In this document: in pieces, positions 40,759 to 48,374 of the stretch
How the letters are laid out: every line of letters starts with the position of its first letter
Numbering within the stretch: position 1 is the first letter of the stretch
NCBI GenBank assembly: GCA_000317655.1
Contig: CP003940.1
Coordinates: forward strand, 2,799,547 to 2,863,546
DNA from: Cyanobacterium stanieri PCC 7202
GTDB lineage: Bacteria; Cyanobacteriota; Cyanobacteriia; Cyanobacteriales; Cyanobacteriaceae
DNA: 64,000 nucleotides
Reading direction: 5' to 3'
Translations under genes and position numbers: made by a program
The notes under the pieces: generated by a model
Databases searched by the model: none
What the model was told of the DNA's origin: nothing
The model's input: only the letters and a program-made list of their open reading frames with translations

Positions 40759-42096
40759 ATGAGTTCTCAAAATCTTGATCAAAATATACCTCTTCCCCCC
40801 GGAAAATTTGGTTTACCCCTAATAGGAGAAACTATTAATTTTCTAACAGATCAAGATTTTGCCCTCAAAAGGTATCAGAAATACGGCTCTATTTTTAAAA
40901 CTAATATTCTCGGTAAACCTACCGCCGTGATGATTGGTAGTGAAGCCAACAAATTTATTTTACAATCTCATTTCGATCATTTTTCTTGGGCAAAAGGTTG
41001 GCCTGCTACTTTTCAAGAATTATTAGGAAAATCACTCTTTTTACAAGATGGAGAAGAACATAAAAAAAATCGTAAATTATTGATGCCCAGTTTCCATGGA
41101 CAAGCCTTAATCAATTATTTTGAAACCATGGAAAGCATCATTAAAAGTTATCTCAATAAATGGGAAAAACAACAAAATTTCACTTGGTTTTCTGAGTTAA
41201 AACAAATGACTTTTGAGATAGCCAGTGTATTATTATTAGGCTCAGAAAGGGGTGATAAAATTGATTATTTATCTAACTTATTTACTGATTTAAGTAATGG
41301 TTTATTTACCATTCCTCTTAAAATACCTGGTACAAAATATAGTAAGGCCATTCGAGGTCGAGATTTATTATTACAACACCTAGAACAAGAAATTATCAAA
41401 CGAAAAGAAAACCCTAGCAACGATGCCCTTAGCCTCTTAGTACAAACCCAAGACGAGGATGGTAATAGTTTAAGTATTAATGAGATCAAAGTTCAAGCCC
41501 TATTGATGTTGTTTGCAGGACATGAAACCACCACCTCGATGTTAACCTCTCTTTGTCTTGTTTTAGCTCAACATCCTGATATTTTAGACCAAGCCAAAAA
41601 AGAGCAAGAAAAGCTCCAGAATACAGATATTATAACCCTAGAACAGATCAAAAATATGACCTATTTAGATCAAGTTCTAAAAGAAGTTGAAAGATTATAT
41701 CCCCCCGTAGCAGGAGGATTTCGAGGAGTAGTAAAACCTTTTACCTTCAATGGTTATTATGTTCCCCAAGGATGGCAAATTCTGTATAGTATCCAACTCA
41801 CCCATCAAAATAGTGAAATATTTACCAATCCTAAAACATTTGATCCCCAAAGATTTAATAAAGAAAGGGAAGAACATCGTAAAACCGAATATAGCCTAGT
41901 GGGCTTTGGGGGAGGCTCTCGTTTTTGTTTAGGCTATGCTTTTGCTCAGATGGAAATGAAAATTTTTGCGGCTTTACTGATTCGCAACTATCATTGGAAT
42001 TTAGAACAAGGACAAGATTTAAGTCTTAATCGCATACCCACCCTACACCCTAATTCGGGATTAAAAGTAAAAGAATTTCAGCCTTTGCCAAAGTAA
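40759..42096 (+). CDS. Cytochrome P450, CYP120-like
   Basis: A 445-residue haem monooxygenase. The oxygen-activation I-helix AGHETTTSM, the K-helix EVERLYPP (ExxR-type) and the haem-binding FGGGSRFCLG with the axial Cys near residue 391 are intact. The N-terminal PPGKFGLPLIGETINFL and overall pattern match the CYP120/CYP26-like group, whose Synechocystis member (CYP120A1) hydroxylates retinoic acid. A retinoid or apocarotenoid substrate is therefore plausible. It is soluble, with no membrane anchor. It ends about 80 bp before tRNA-Gln. Confidence 0.85.
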   Translation: MSSQNLDQNIPLPPGKFGLPLIGETINFLTDQDFALKRYQKYGSIFKTNILGKPTAVMIGSEANKFILQSHFDHFSWAKGWPATFQELLGKSLFLQDGEEHKKNRKLLMPSFHGQALINYFETMESIIKSYLNKWEKQQNFTWFSELKQMTFEIASVLLLGSERGDKIDYLSNLFTDLSNGLFTIPLKIPGTKYSKAIRGRDLLLQHLEQEIIKRKENPSNDALSLLVQTQDEDGNSLSINEIKVQALLMLFAGHETTTSMLTSLCLVLAQHPDILDQAKKEQEKLQNTDIITLEQIKNMTYLDQVLKEVERLYPPVAGGFRGVVKPFTFNGYYVPQGWQILYSIQLTHQNSEIFTNPKTFDPQRFNKEREEHRKTEYSLVGFGGGSRFCLGYAFAQMEMKIFAALLIRNYHWNLEQGQDLSLNRIPTLHPNSGLKVKEFQPLPK

Positions 42097-42128
42097 ACAC
42101 CAAAATCTAAAAAAATTTAAAATTTACC

Positions 42129-42159
42129 TTGACAATATCTAGGGTAAATTCGCTATAAT
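42129..42159 (+). promoter_or_regulatory. Promoter of tRNA-Gln
   Basis: TTGACA (42129-42134) and TATAAT (42154-42159), both perfect consensus hexamers, are spaced by 19 bases. They lie 20 bases before the mature tRNA 5' end. Confidence 0.75.
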
Positions 42160-42178
42160 AATTTATGTGCGAAAGCGA

Positions 42179-42250
42179 TGGGATGTCGCCAAGCGGTAAG
42201 GCAGCGGGTTTTGGTCTCGCCATTCCTAGGTTCGAATCCTAGCATCCCAG
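42179..42250 (+). tRNA. tRNA-Gln (anticodon TTG)
   Basis: A 72-base cloverleaf with acceptor stem TGGGATG/CATCCCA, D-loop AGCGGTAAGGC, anticodon loop TTTTGGT containing TTG, and T-arm GGTTCGAATCC. CCA is not encoded: the discriminator G is followed by CTC. It has its own promoter and terminator. Confidence 0.95.
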
Positions 42251-42263
42251 CTCAATAATTAAG

Positions 42264-42293
42264 CAAGGCTGATTCTTAGCCTTGTTTTTTTTT
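42264..42293 (+). terminator. Terminator after tRNA-Gln
   Basis: CAAGGCT and AGCCTTG arms with a seven-base loop, followed by nine T residues. It lies between the tRNA and the ATG of the pseudouridine synthase gene at 42300 and rules out the TTG-initiated extension of that frame as the natural start. Confidence 0.9.
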
Positions 42294-42299
42294 GCTTAT

Positions 42300-43955
42300 A
42301 TGATTAATCATTTTTCTGATGCCCTAGAAAATCTTGTTTCTGCTGAATTATTAGATACGGAGGATAAGGTTACTTATTGGTATGAAGGGTATTGCCCAAA
42401 AACCAATCAACTTCTGAGATTACCCCGTACATTGTTGGTGGAAAAAATTGCTTATCAATTAATGGATTATTTACAAGAAATTGGTACTTTTCAGGGGGAG
42501 GGAAAAATGTATGGGGTTTTATTATGCCAAGATAGTGGAGGAGAATTGAAGATAATCAAGGCTTTTTCTGGACTTTGGCAGGGGAAGGATAATCTGAGGG
42601 GATGGGTGAAGCAAATTCCGGGGCGTAAAAAATTTGCACTGGCTGAAAAAATTACCCTCAAGGAATTGGAGAGGATTAAGCAAGAAATTATTAGTTTAGA
42701 AACTCTGATTATCAGGGAAGAGTATGATCATTTGCGAAAGAAGTATAATCATGATTACCAAATTTTACGGGCTGTTCATCAAGAGAGAAAGAAGATAAGG
42801 GACAAAAAGAGAAAAAGTGATCAAGAAACTTTAGGGGGTATTTTATTACAAGAAAAGTTAGAAAAGTTAGCTCAAGAGAGTAGAAAAGATGACTGGGAGA
42901 GAAGAAGTTTTAAGAAGGAGTGGCAAAATAGATTATCTCCTTTTGAGAAACAAATAGAATGTGCAAATCAAACTATTCAAGCATTAAAGAAAGAGCGTAA
43001 AGAACTTTCTCGACAATTGCAGTTACAAATGCAAGGAGCTTATTCTTTAACTAATTTTGCAGGGGAAACTTTAAGTTTATCGGAGTTAGTCAACAAGTCT
43101 TTTATTCCCACTGGTACGGGTGATTGTTGCGCTCCAAAGTTACTGCATTATGCAGCGGTAAATCATCTTAAACCCATTGCTTTGGCAGAATTTTGGTGGG
43201 GAAGCACTTCGGCTAATGGGGAAAGAATTTCGGGTAATTTTTATCCTGCTTGTGTGGAACGTTGTCAGCCTATTATGGGTTTTTTATTGTCTGGTTTGGG
43301 TGATCATAAAATTAAGAAAAACAATTACGAAATAGATATTATTTATGAGGATAATTGTTTTTTAGTGATTAATAAACCTAGTGGTTTGTTATCTGTACCT
43401 GGAAGGGGAGGAGATAATTTTGACAGTGTAGAATCTCGTTTAAACGTTATGAGAAAAAAAGATGATTTTGTAAAGGCTGTTCATCGTTTGGATCAGGATA
43501 CTTCTGGTATCCTAGTTATTGCTAAAAATGCAGATATTCATCGCAATTTATCTTCACAGTTTGCCCATCGCAGGGTGAAAAAGGTATATGAGGCACTATT
43601 GGCTGGAGTGGTAACAATAGATGAAGGGGAGATTGATTTACCTTTGTGGGCAAATCCTGATAATCGTCCTTGTCAGGAGGTTAATTATAGTTTGGGTAAG
43701 GGGGCTTTGACTCGTTTTCGGGTAATGGGTTGTGATAATTTTGAGACAAGGGTGGAGTTTTTTCCTGTGACGGGGCGCACTCATCAGTTACGGGTACATT
43801 CTTTGATGGGTTTGGGTTTTCCCATTAAGGGCGATCGCCTTTATGGTTTTATGGGGGATAATAGGTATAGACTCCATCTCCATGCCCGTGAGATTAGTTT
43901 TGACCATCCCCATGGTGGAGAGAGAGTATCTTTTACAATTCCTTGCCCTTTTTAA
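42300..43955 (+). CDS. RluA-family pseudouridine synthase with long N-terminal extension
   Basis: A 551-residue protein. The C-terminal part (about 340-550) is a pseudouridine synthase: IIYEDNCFLVINKPSGLLS, VHRLDQDTSGI with the catalytic Asp near residue 397, and FPVTGRTHQLRVHS. The first half carries an extra domain, which begins DALENLVSAELLDTEDKVTYWYEG, and a charged coiled coil (about 120-270). GTGDCCAPKLLHYAA in the middle is a pattern shared by this longer subgroup. The RNA target is unknown. It is followed 27 bp later by a hydrolase gene. Confidence 0.85.
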   Translation: MINHFSDALENLVSAELLDTEDKVTYWYEGYCPKTNQLLRLPRTLLVEKIAYQLMDYLQEIGTFQGEGKMYGVLLCQDSGGELKIIKAFSGLWQGKDNLRGWVKQIPGRKKFALAEKITLKELERIKQEIISLETLIIREEYDHLRKKYNHDYQILRAVHQERKKIRDKKRKSDQETLGGILLQEKLEKLAQESRKDDWERRSFKKEWQNRLSPFEKQIECANQTIQALKKERKELSRQLQLQMQGAYSLTNFAGETLSLSELVNKSFIPTGTGDCCAPKLLHYAAVNHLKPIALAEFWWGSTSANGERISGNFYPACVERCQPIMGFLLSGLGDHKIKKNNYEIDIIYEDNCFLVINKPSGLLSVPGRGGDNFDSVESRLNVMRKKDDFVKAVHRLDQDTSGILVIAKNADIHRNLSSQFAHRRVKKVYEALLAGVVTIDEGEIDLPLWANPDNRPCQEVNYSLGKGALTRFRVMGCDNFETRVEFFPVTGRTHQLRVHSLMGLGFPIKGDRLYGFMGDNRYRLHLHAREISFDHPHGGERVSFTIPCPF

Positions 43956-43982
43956 TTTAATTTTATTGATTTCCATTTCCCT

Positions 43983-44735
43983 ATGAAATTTTTACCCTAT
44001 CAAATGAGTAAAGGAAAAAAACCTTTATTTATCTATCTTCCCGGTATGGATGGTAGTGGCAAGTTATTAGAAAGTCAACGGGATTTACAACATAATTTTG
44101 AAGTGCGTTGTCTGCATTTTGCCCATGATAGGGCATCGGATTGGCAAGGATTAATTAAACCTCTGATTCATTTATTAAAAAAGGAAGTTGATAGGGAGAT
44201 ATATTCTCGAGTATATCTTTGTGGAGAATCCTTTGGGGCTTGTATGGCTTTAAAATTGGTGGAGATGATTCCTGATTTTTTTGATCGAGTCATTTTGGTT
44301 AATTCTGCCTCTAGTTTTTATCGTCGTAGTTGGTTAAATTGTGGCACTTATATCACTTCTTTAATGCCCAATACGGTCTACAATGGGGCAACCTTTCTTT
44401 TATTTCCTTTTTTAGTAAAAATAAGTGCGATCGCACCTTCTCAAAGAACAACCCTCCTTGATACCCTCCAATCTCTCCATCCCCTCACCGTTTCCAATCG
44501 CATAAAACTCCTCAACCAATTTCATCTCAATCTCGACAAAATTCAACAGTTTTCCCAACCAGTGTTAATCATTGCATCAGGGGAAGATAACCTCCTCCCT
44601 TCCCTCGAGGAAGCCCAAAGATTAAAGCAATTTTTTCCCCAAAGTTTAATCAGTATTCTCCCCTATAGTGGGCATTGTTGCCTCTTAGAAAAAGAAATAA
44701 ATTTACGTAAAATTATGCATAAATACTCATTTTAA
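43983..44735 (+). CDS. Alpha/beta hydrolase
   Basis: A 250-residue hydrolase-fold protein. The oxyanion region is in IYLPGMDGSGKLL, the nucleophile elbow is GESFGA (Ser near residue 82), the acid is probably the Asp in ASGEDNLLP and the catalytic His is in YSGHCCLLE near the end. It resembles small esterase/lipase-type proteins; substrate unknown. Cotranscription with the pseudouridine synthase gene is likely from the spacing. Confidence 0.8.
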   Translation: MKFLPYQMSKGKKPLFIYLPGMDGSGKLLESQRDLQHNFEVRCLHFAHDRASDWQGLIKPLIHLLKKEVDREIYSRVYLCGESFGACMALKLVEMIPDFFDRVILVNSASSFYRRSWLNCGTYITSLMPNTVYNGATFLLFPFLVKISAIAPSQRTTLLDTLQSLHPLTVSNRIKLLNQFHLNLDKIQQFSQPVLIIASGEDNLLPSLEEAQRLKQFFPQSLISILPYSGHCCLLEKEINLRKIMHKYSF

Positions 44736-44810
44736 AATTGATAAAAAAAGATGTAAAGTTTTGTAAAACCTCATAGCATTGCAGGAAAAAGGTTGTTATA
44801 GTATATATAT

Positions 44811-44952
44811 GGAAGAAAAAAGGTTCTTCCTTCGTTAGACTAAACAACGAGTGAAAACGATTGAAAAAGCGAGGTAATTTAACTGAAAAAGATACGTTGT
44901 ATTATCTGTCTTTCGAGTGCCGAAACAGCTTTTCGTTTTCTGTTTCATTTTT
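44811..44952 (+). promoter_or_regulatory. Structured leader with two hairpins upstream of a small ORF
   Basis: The 255-bp spacer before the 75-residue ORF holds two stem-loops. GGAAGAA/TTCTTCC (44811-44817 and 44824-44830) has a six-base loop. GAAACAG/CTGTTTC (44922-44928 and 44940-44946) is followed by ATTTTT and looks like an intrinsic terminator. GCAAGGGAACT occurs just before the ATG and again inside the ORF (around 45181-45193). This suggests a regulated leader or a small RNA. No known riboswitch class was recognised. Confidence 0.4.
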
Positions 44953-44990
44953 CCTAAAGTGCTACGACAGAGAGCAAGGGAACTGGATCA

Positions 44991-45218
44991 ATGAGTGAAC
45001 AATTGATTTACAGTGCAACTCTAGTAAACATCAATGTAGATAAGGAAAATCGTTCGATAAAAATAGTGAACACAAGGAGGTTAAATAAGCTGTTTACGGT
45101 TAGTTTCATTCTCAAAGGTCGAAAAAAAAGTAGCAGTGGTCAATACTACAGCTCTGATTTCCTAAAATGTGCAAAAGCAGGAAGCAAGGGAACTATTGAT
45201 GGCTTATTATGCCAGTAG
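44991..45218 (+). CDS. Small basic protein, unrecognised
   Basis: A 75-residue, Lys/Arg- and Ser-rich protein. The N-terminal half has a beta-type alternation (LIYSATLVNINVDKENRSIK), followed by KGRKKSSSGQYYSS. No membrane segment and no known motif were seen. A leader of about 180 bases with a terminator-like hairpin lies upstream and a terminator follows, which argues for a real, separately controlled transcript. Family unknown. Confidence 0.45.
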   Translation: MSEQLIYSATLVNINVDKENRSIKIVNTRRLNKLFTVSFILKGRKKSSSGQYYSSDFLKCAKAGSKGTIDGLLCQ

Positions 45219-45250
45219 TGCAACTTCGAGCAATATCACCTAGGATAGGA

Positions 45251-45292
45251 AGTGATTGAGCAGGGTAAATTCGGATCACTGTTATTTTTTTT
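45251..45292 (+). terminator. Probable terminator of the 75-residue ORF
   Basis: AGTGAT (45251-45256) and ATCACT (45275-45280) with an 18-base loop, then GTTA and a run of eight or nine T. The stem is short and the loop long, so efficiency is uncertain. Confidence 0.5.
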
Positions 45293-45304
45293 GTGTATAT
45301 AATT

Positions 45305-45523
45305 ATGAAAGTTATTGGAAAAGTGGAATATAAAGCTATTGCCCTCGGTACATGGGCTTTGGTTGCCAAAGGAGGAAAAACCTACGAATTATATAATCCT
45401 CCTGAACAATTAAAACAAGATGGCATCTCCGTAGAAGTTGAAGGTACTATTCGGGATGATGTGATGACTATCTCTATGATAGGTAAAGTTTTAGAAGTGC
45501 GATCGTTTACTATCAAATCCTAA
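45305..45523 (+). CDS. Small conserved hypothetical protein, unrecognised
   Basis: A 72-residue protein with an OB- or SH3-like beta pattern (VIGKVEYKAIALGTWALVA, KTYELYNPPEQLKQDG, VSVEVEGTIRDDVMTISMIG-like). This suggests a single small beta-barrel domain. The frame opens four codons upstream, but the ATG at 45305 is the better start. It is similar in style to small cyanobacterial or bacterial hypothetical proteins predicted to bind a small ligand. Function not known. Confidence 0.6.
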   Translation: MKVIGKVEYKAIALGTWALVAKGGKTYELYNPPEQLKQDGISVEVEGTIRDDVMTISMIGKVLEVRSFTIKS

Positions 45524-45544
45524 CGCCACAAAATCATTGATTTT

Positions 45545-46333
45545 TTATTTTAAAGGCCACCAAGAAACTTTATCCCTAGTGGCACTGTAAACCTCTTTTA
45601 ATTCCTCTGGTTGTAAAATATGAATTACATCATCGGAGGTACTATTATTTTTGTCTAGTTTGATTAATCCCTCTTTCTGCATTCCTTTTAATACTTGTTC
45701 TACGGTGCGCTGGTTGAGTTGACAGGCTTTGGCGATTACTTCTACCGCCAAATCAAGGATATAAACCCCTTGGTTATTGGGTTGATTTTCCAATTCTCTT
45801 TCTTGATAAATTAATGCCCTGAGTAAAGATGCTACGGCTTGGGGGGGATAACTACTACAGTTGAGGAGATGATAGGTAAATTTTTCCCTTAACTCGAATA
45901 GTTTAGCATAGCGATCGCCCACTATCTCAAAATGATCATAAATTTGTTTGAGGGCATCAAGGGGAATTTTAGTGACATAGGTAGTTTTGTAAGCCTCCAC
46001 CAAACTAGGAAAACCTTTACTGGCTAAACCATGACTAAAAGGTAAACTACGCATTCCAAAACAACCACCGCTATAAGTTAAGGATAAAATGCGATCGAGG
46101 GGATTACTACGTAATATTATAGGCCCTCCCTCTAAAACTACGTACAAACTATCCAAATCTTCATCGGGGGAAAAGGCAGTAAAAACAGGGCGATTGGAGA
46201 ATAGTTTTTCTCTGGTAAGACTATCTGGAGGCAAAAAAGCACTTAATTCTTTTTCGTCTAATCCTTTAAATAAATAGGAGTGATTGATTAAAAAAGTAAT
46301 GATGTTAGATTCACTAAAGTTTTTTCTTGCCAT
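45545..46333 (-). CDS. Crp/Fnr family transcription regulator
   Basis: A 262-residue protein with an N-terminal cyclic-nucleotide-binding-like beta roll (about 20-135; LYVVLEGGPIILR, SGGCFGMRSLPFS) and a C-terminal winged helix (VEVIAKACQLNQRTVEQVLKGMQKEGLIKL). The phosphate-binding cassette of a true cAMP receptor (RxA-type) is not seen, so the effector is unknown. It lies upstream of nothing on its own strand within the window except the region reaching hupE. The minus-strand cysteine desulfurase gene ends 71 bp before its start, so the two could be read together. Confidence 0.8.
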   Translation of the reverse strand: MARKNFSESNIITFLINHSYLFKGLDEKELSAFLPPDSLTREKLFSNRPVFTAFSPDEDLDSLYVVLEGGPIILRSNPLDRILSLTYSGGCFGMRSLPFSHGLASKGFPSLVEAYKTTYVTKIPLDALKQIYDHFEIVGDRYAKLFELREKFTYHLLNCSSYPPQAVASLLRALIYQERELENQPNNQGVYILDLAVEVIAKACQLNQRTVEQVLKGMQKEGLIKLDKNNSTSDDVIHILQPEELKEVYSATRDKVSWWPLK

Positions 46334-46404
46334 TATTGCCTAATAATTTAATGTAGTCTTCTAAGCATATTTTCCCACAGTTACAGACGGTTTGACATGG
46401 GATT

Positions 46405-47541
46405 TTAATAGATCGATAAAACTTGATTAATGATATTAATGAGTATATCGGCACTTTTTTCTATTTCTTCATGGGTGGTAAATTTGCCGATGCCGATTCT
46501 CAATGCACCTTCTATTAATTCATCTTCTAGGTTTATCGCCCTAAGCACATGGGAAGGAGCAAGGGTTTCAGTGGTACAAGCCGAACCTGTGGAGATGGCT
46601 AGTTTATCCCTCACCCTAGCAATAATAGCACTATTAGGAACATCAGGAATGGATATATGGAGGTTTCCTGCAAGGCGATTATCGATGTCACCGTTGACGA
46701 TAAGGGAGGGAATTTGGGCTTGTAATATTGATTGTAGATGATTTCGTTTAAGGGCGATCGCCTTTTCATCTTCTACCATTTCCAATTGTCTGAGGTAACA
46801 AGCCTCTCCTAAAGCCACTATCCCTGATACATTGAGTGTACCTGATCGCAGTCCGTTTTGATGTCCTCCCCCATAAATCAAGGGTTGTAGGGTAAATCCT
46901 TTTTTGATAATCAGCGCACCTATGCCCTTGGGGGCGTATAATTTATGTCCAGAGATGGTTAGGAAAGTGATACCCCAATCCTCAAAGTTGAGGGGAATTT
47001 TACCCACTGCTTGAGAGCCATCACACAAGAAAGGGATATTATATGTTTGGGCAATTTTACCAATTTCTTGGATAGGGTAAATGTTACCGATTTCGTTGTT
47101 GGCTGCCATGACACAGAGTAAGGATGCGCCTTGGAGACACATTTTTTCGAGATATTCTAGGTCGATTCTGCCTTTTTTATCGACTTTTAGCCATCTGATT
47201 TTGCCTAATCCTCTTTTTACCATGGCTTGACAGGTATCAATGACGGCTTTATGTTCGAGGGGTGAGATAATGAAATGGTTAGGGGGTGTTAATCCTTGGA
47301 TGACGGTGTTAATGCTTTCTGTTGCCCCAGAGGTGAAAATAATTTCTTGGGCTTGACAGTTAATTAAATTGGCTATCTGTTGTTTTGCTTTTTTGATCAG
47401 ATTTAAGGTGCGATCGCCCCATAGATGATCTATACTACTAGGATTACCAAAATTATCGATCATCGAGTCATATATTACATCGATTAAGCGGCGATCAACT
47501 GGAGTAGTAGAATGATAATCTAAGTAGATAGGGTTAGGCAT
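46405..47541 (-). CDS. Cysteine desulfurase (IscS/NifS/DndA group)
   Basis: A 378-residue PLP enzyme that takes sulfur from cysteine as an enzyme-bound persulfide. K200 in SGHKLYAPKG is the Schiff-base lysine, H97 in PLEHKAV the stacking His, and C322 in ISTGSACTTETLAPSHVL the persulfide Cys on the mobile loop. TSGATESIN is also present. It could serve iron-sulfur clusters or tRNA thiolation. It could equally play the DndA role for the PAPS-reductase-like gene of the nearby BREX-like island, on the same strand but separated from it by vapBC. Sequence alone does not decide. Confidence 0.85.
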   Translation of the reverse strand: MPNPIYLDYHSTTPVDRRLIDVIYDSMIDNFGNPSSIDHLWGDRTLNLIKKAKQQIANLINCQAQEIIFTSGATESINTVIQGLTPPNHFIISPLEHKAVIDTCQAMVKRGLGKIRWLKVDKKGRIDLEYLEKMCLQGASLLCVMAANNEIGNIYPIQEIGKIAQTYNIPFLCDGSQAVGKIPLNFEDWGITFLTISGHKLYAPKGIGALIIKKGFTLQPLIYGGGHQNGLRSGTLNVSGIVALGEACYLRQLEMVEDEKAIALKRNHLQSILQAQIPSLIVNGDIDNRLAGNLHISIPDVPNSAIIARVRDKLAISTGSACTTETLAPSHVLRAINLEDELIEGALRIGIGKFTTHEEIEKSADILINIINQVLSIY

Positions 47542-47594
47542 TAAAAATCATTTAGTGTATAATGTTCTTACATTTACACATTTTACACAAAAAA

Positions 47595-47807
47595 ATGAGA
47601 ACTAATATTGATCTTGATGATAGTTTACTGGAAGAAGCCTTCCGTTTAACTAATGTAAGAACAAAAAAAGAGTTAGTAAATATGGCATTAAAAGAGTTAA
47701 TTCGTCATCGAAAAAAACTGAACTTATTAGATTTAAGTGGAAAAATTGAATTTAGAGAAGACTATAATTATAAAGAGTTAAGAAATAACGAAAATGTATC
47801 TAATTGA
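47595..47807 (+). CDS. vapB: VapB-type antitoxin
   Basis: A 70-residue antitoxin with a ribbon-helix-helix-type N-terminus (MRTNIDLDDSLLEEAFRL, then KTKKELVNMALKELIRHRK-like helices) and a C-terminal toxin-binding tail. The frame is open upstream, but the ATG at 47595 gives the canonical start. Its end overlaps vapC by 14 bp, the normal arrangement for coupled antitoxin and toxin. It is divergent from the cysteine desulfurase gene. Confidence 0.85.
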   Translation: MRTNIDLDDSLLEEAFRLTNVRTKKELVNMALKELIRHRKKLNLLDLSGKIEFREDYNYKELRNNENVSN

Positions 47808-48189
47808 TACTTCTGTTTTGATTAATATTTTGCGAGATAAGACAGGAATTAAAAGAAAAAATTTAGAAAATATTATTCAAGACAATCTTTTCTTTTTAAG
47901 TCATTTTATCCAAATGGAACTATTACAGGGTGCTAAAGATGAAAAAGAATGGCAACTATTAGAAATTTATTTGGATGATCAAGATTATCTTGCAGAAAAT
48001 AGTTCTATCTTGATTAAATCTGCTCGTATTTTCTATGATTTAAGACGTAAAGGTTTAACAGTTAGAAGTAGTATTGATTGTTGTATCGCCCAATTAGCTA
48101 TTAGTTATAATTTAACTTTAATTCATAACGATAAAGATTTTGAGATTATTAAAGAAGTGAGAAATTTACAAACTATTATTTTTTCTTAG
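47794..48189 (+). CDS. vapC: VapC-type PIN-domain ribonuclease toxin
   Basis: A 131-residue PIN domain. The metal-binding acidic residues are in place: D5 (LIDTSVLI), the Glu of MELLQGA, the Asp in SIDCCIAQLA, and HNDKDF near the end. VapC toxins cleave tRNA or rRNA and are held inactive by VapB. It lies immediately next to the defence island, at its promoter-distal end. Confidence 0.88.
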   Translation: MYLIDTSVLINILRDKTGIKRKNLENIIQDNLFFLSHFIQMELLQGAKDEKEWQLLEIYLDDQDYLAENSSILIKSARIFYDLRRKGLTVRSSIDCCIAQLAISYNLTLIHNDKDFEIIKEVRNLQTIIFS

Positions 48190-48374
48190 AGGTAATCTGT
48201 TATGTTAGATTGATCGAATAAATTAAATTAATAATTTCTTCATCACGATGAATTAAATAATCAGCTAATGTCTTTTTATAATGAATACCTTACTACAAAA
48301 AGTAAATATTCAAATAAGTTTGTTCTTTTGTTAAAATAGTCATAATCATTCTTCTATTTTTTGATTTAGATCAT
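48190..48374 (-). pseudogene. Possible decayed coding remnant between vapC and brxL
   Basis: On the minus strand a frame begins MTILTKEQTYLNIYF near 48342 and stops after 16 codons. A second frame further on reads YKKTLADYLIHRDEEIINLI and ends at a stop near 48196. The two pieces look like parts of one small protein broken by stops and a frame change. Family not recognised; it may also be chance in AT-rich DNA. Confidence 0.3.

Noticed and set aside
44809-44838. Nine-codon leader peptide (MEEKRFFLR)
   Set aside because: No ribosome-binding site precedes it and the composition gives no attenuation logic. It coincides with a hairpin that explains the sequence better.
46405-47541. Calling the desulfurase DndA outright
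   Set aside because: Its motifs fit IscS, NifS and DndA alike, and no dndB, dndD or dndE gene is present. Only position hints at a DNA-sulfur role.
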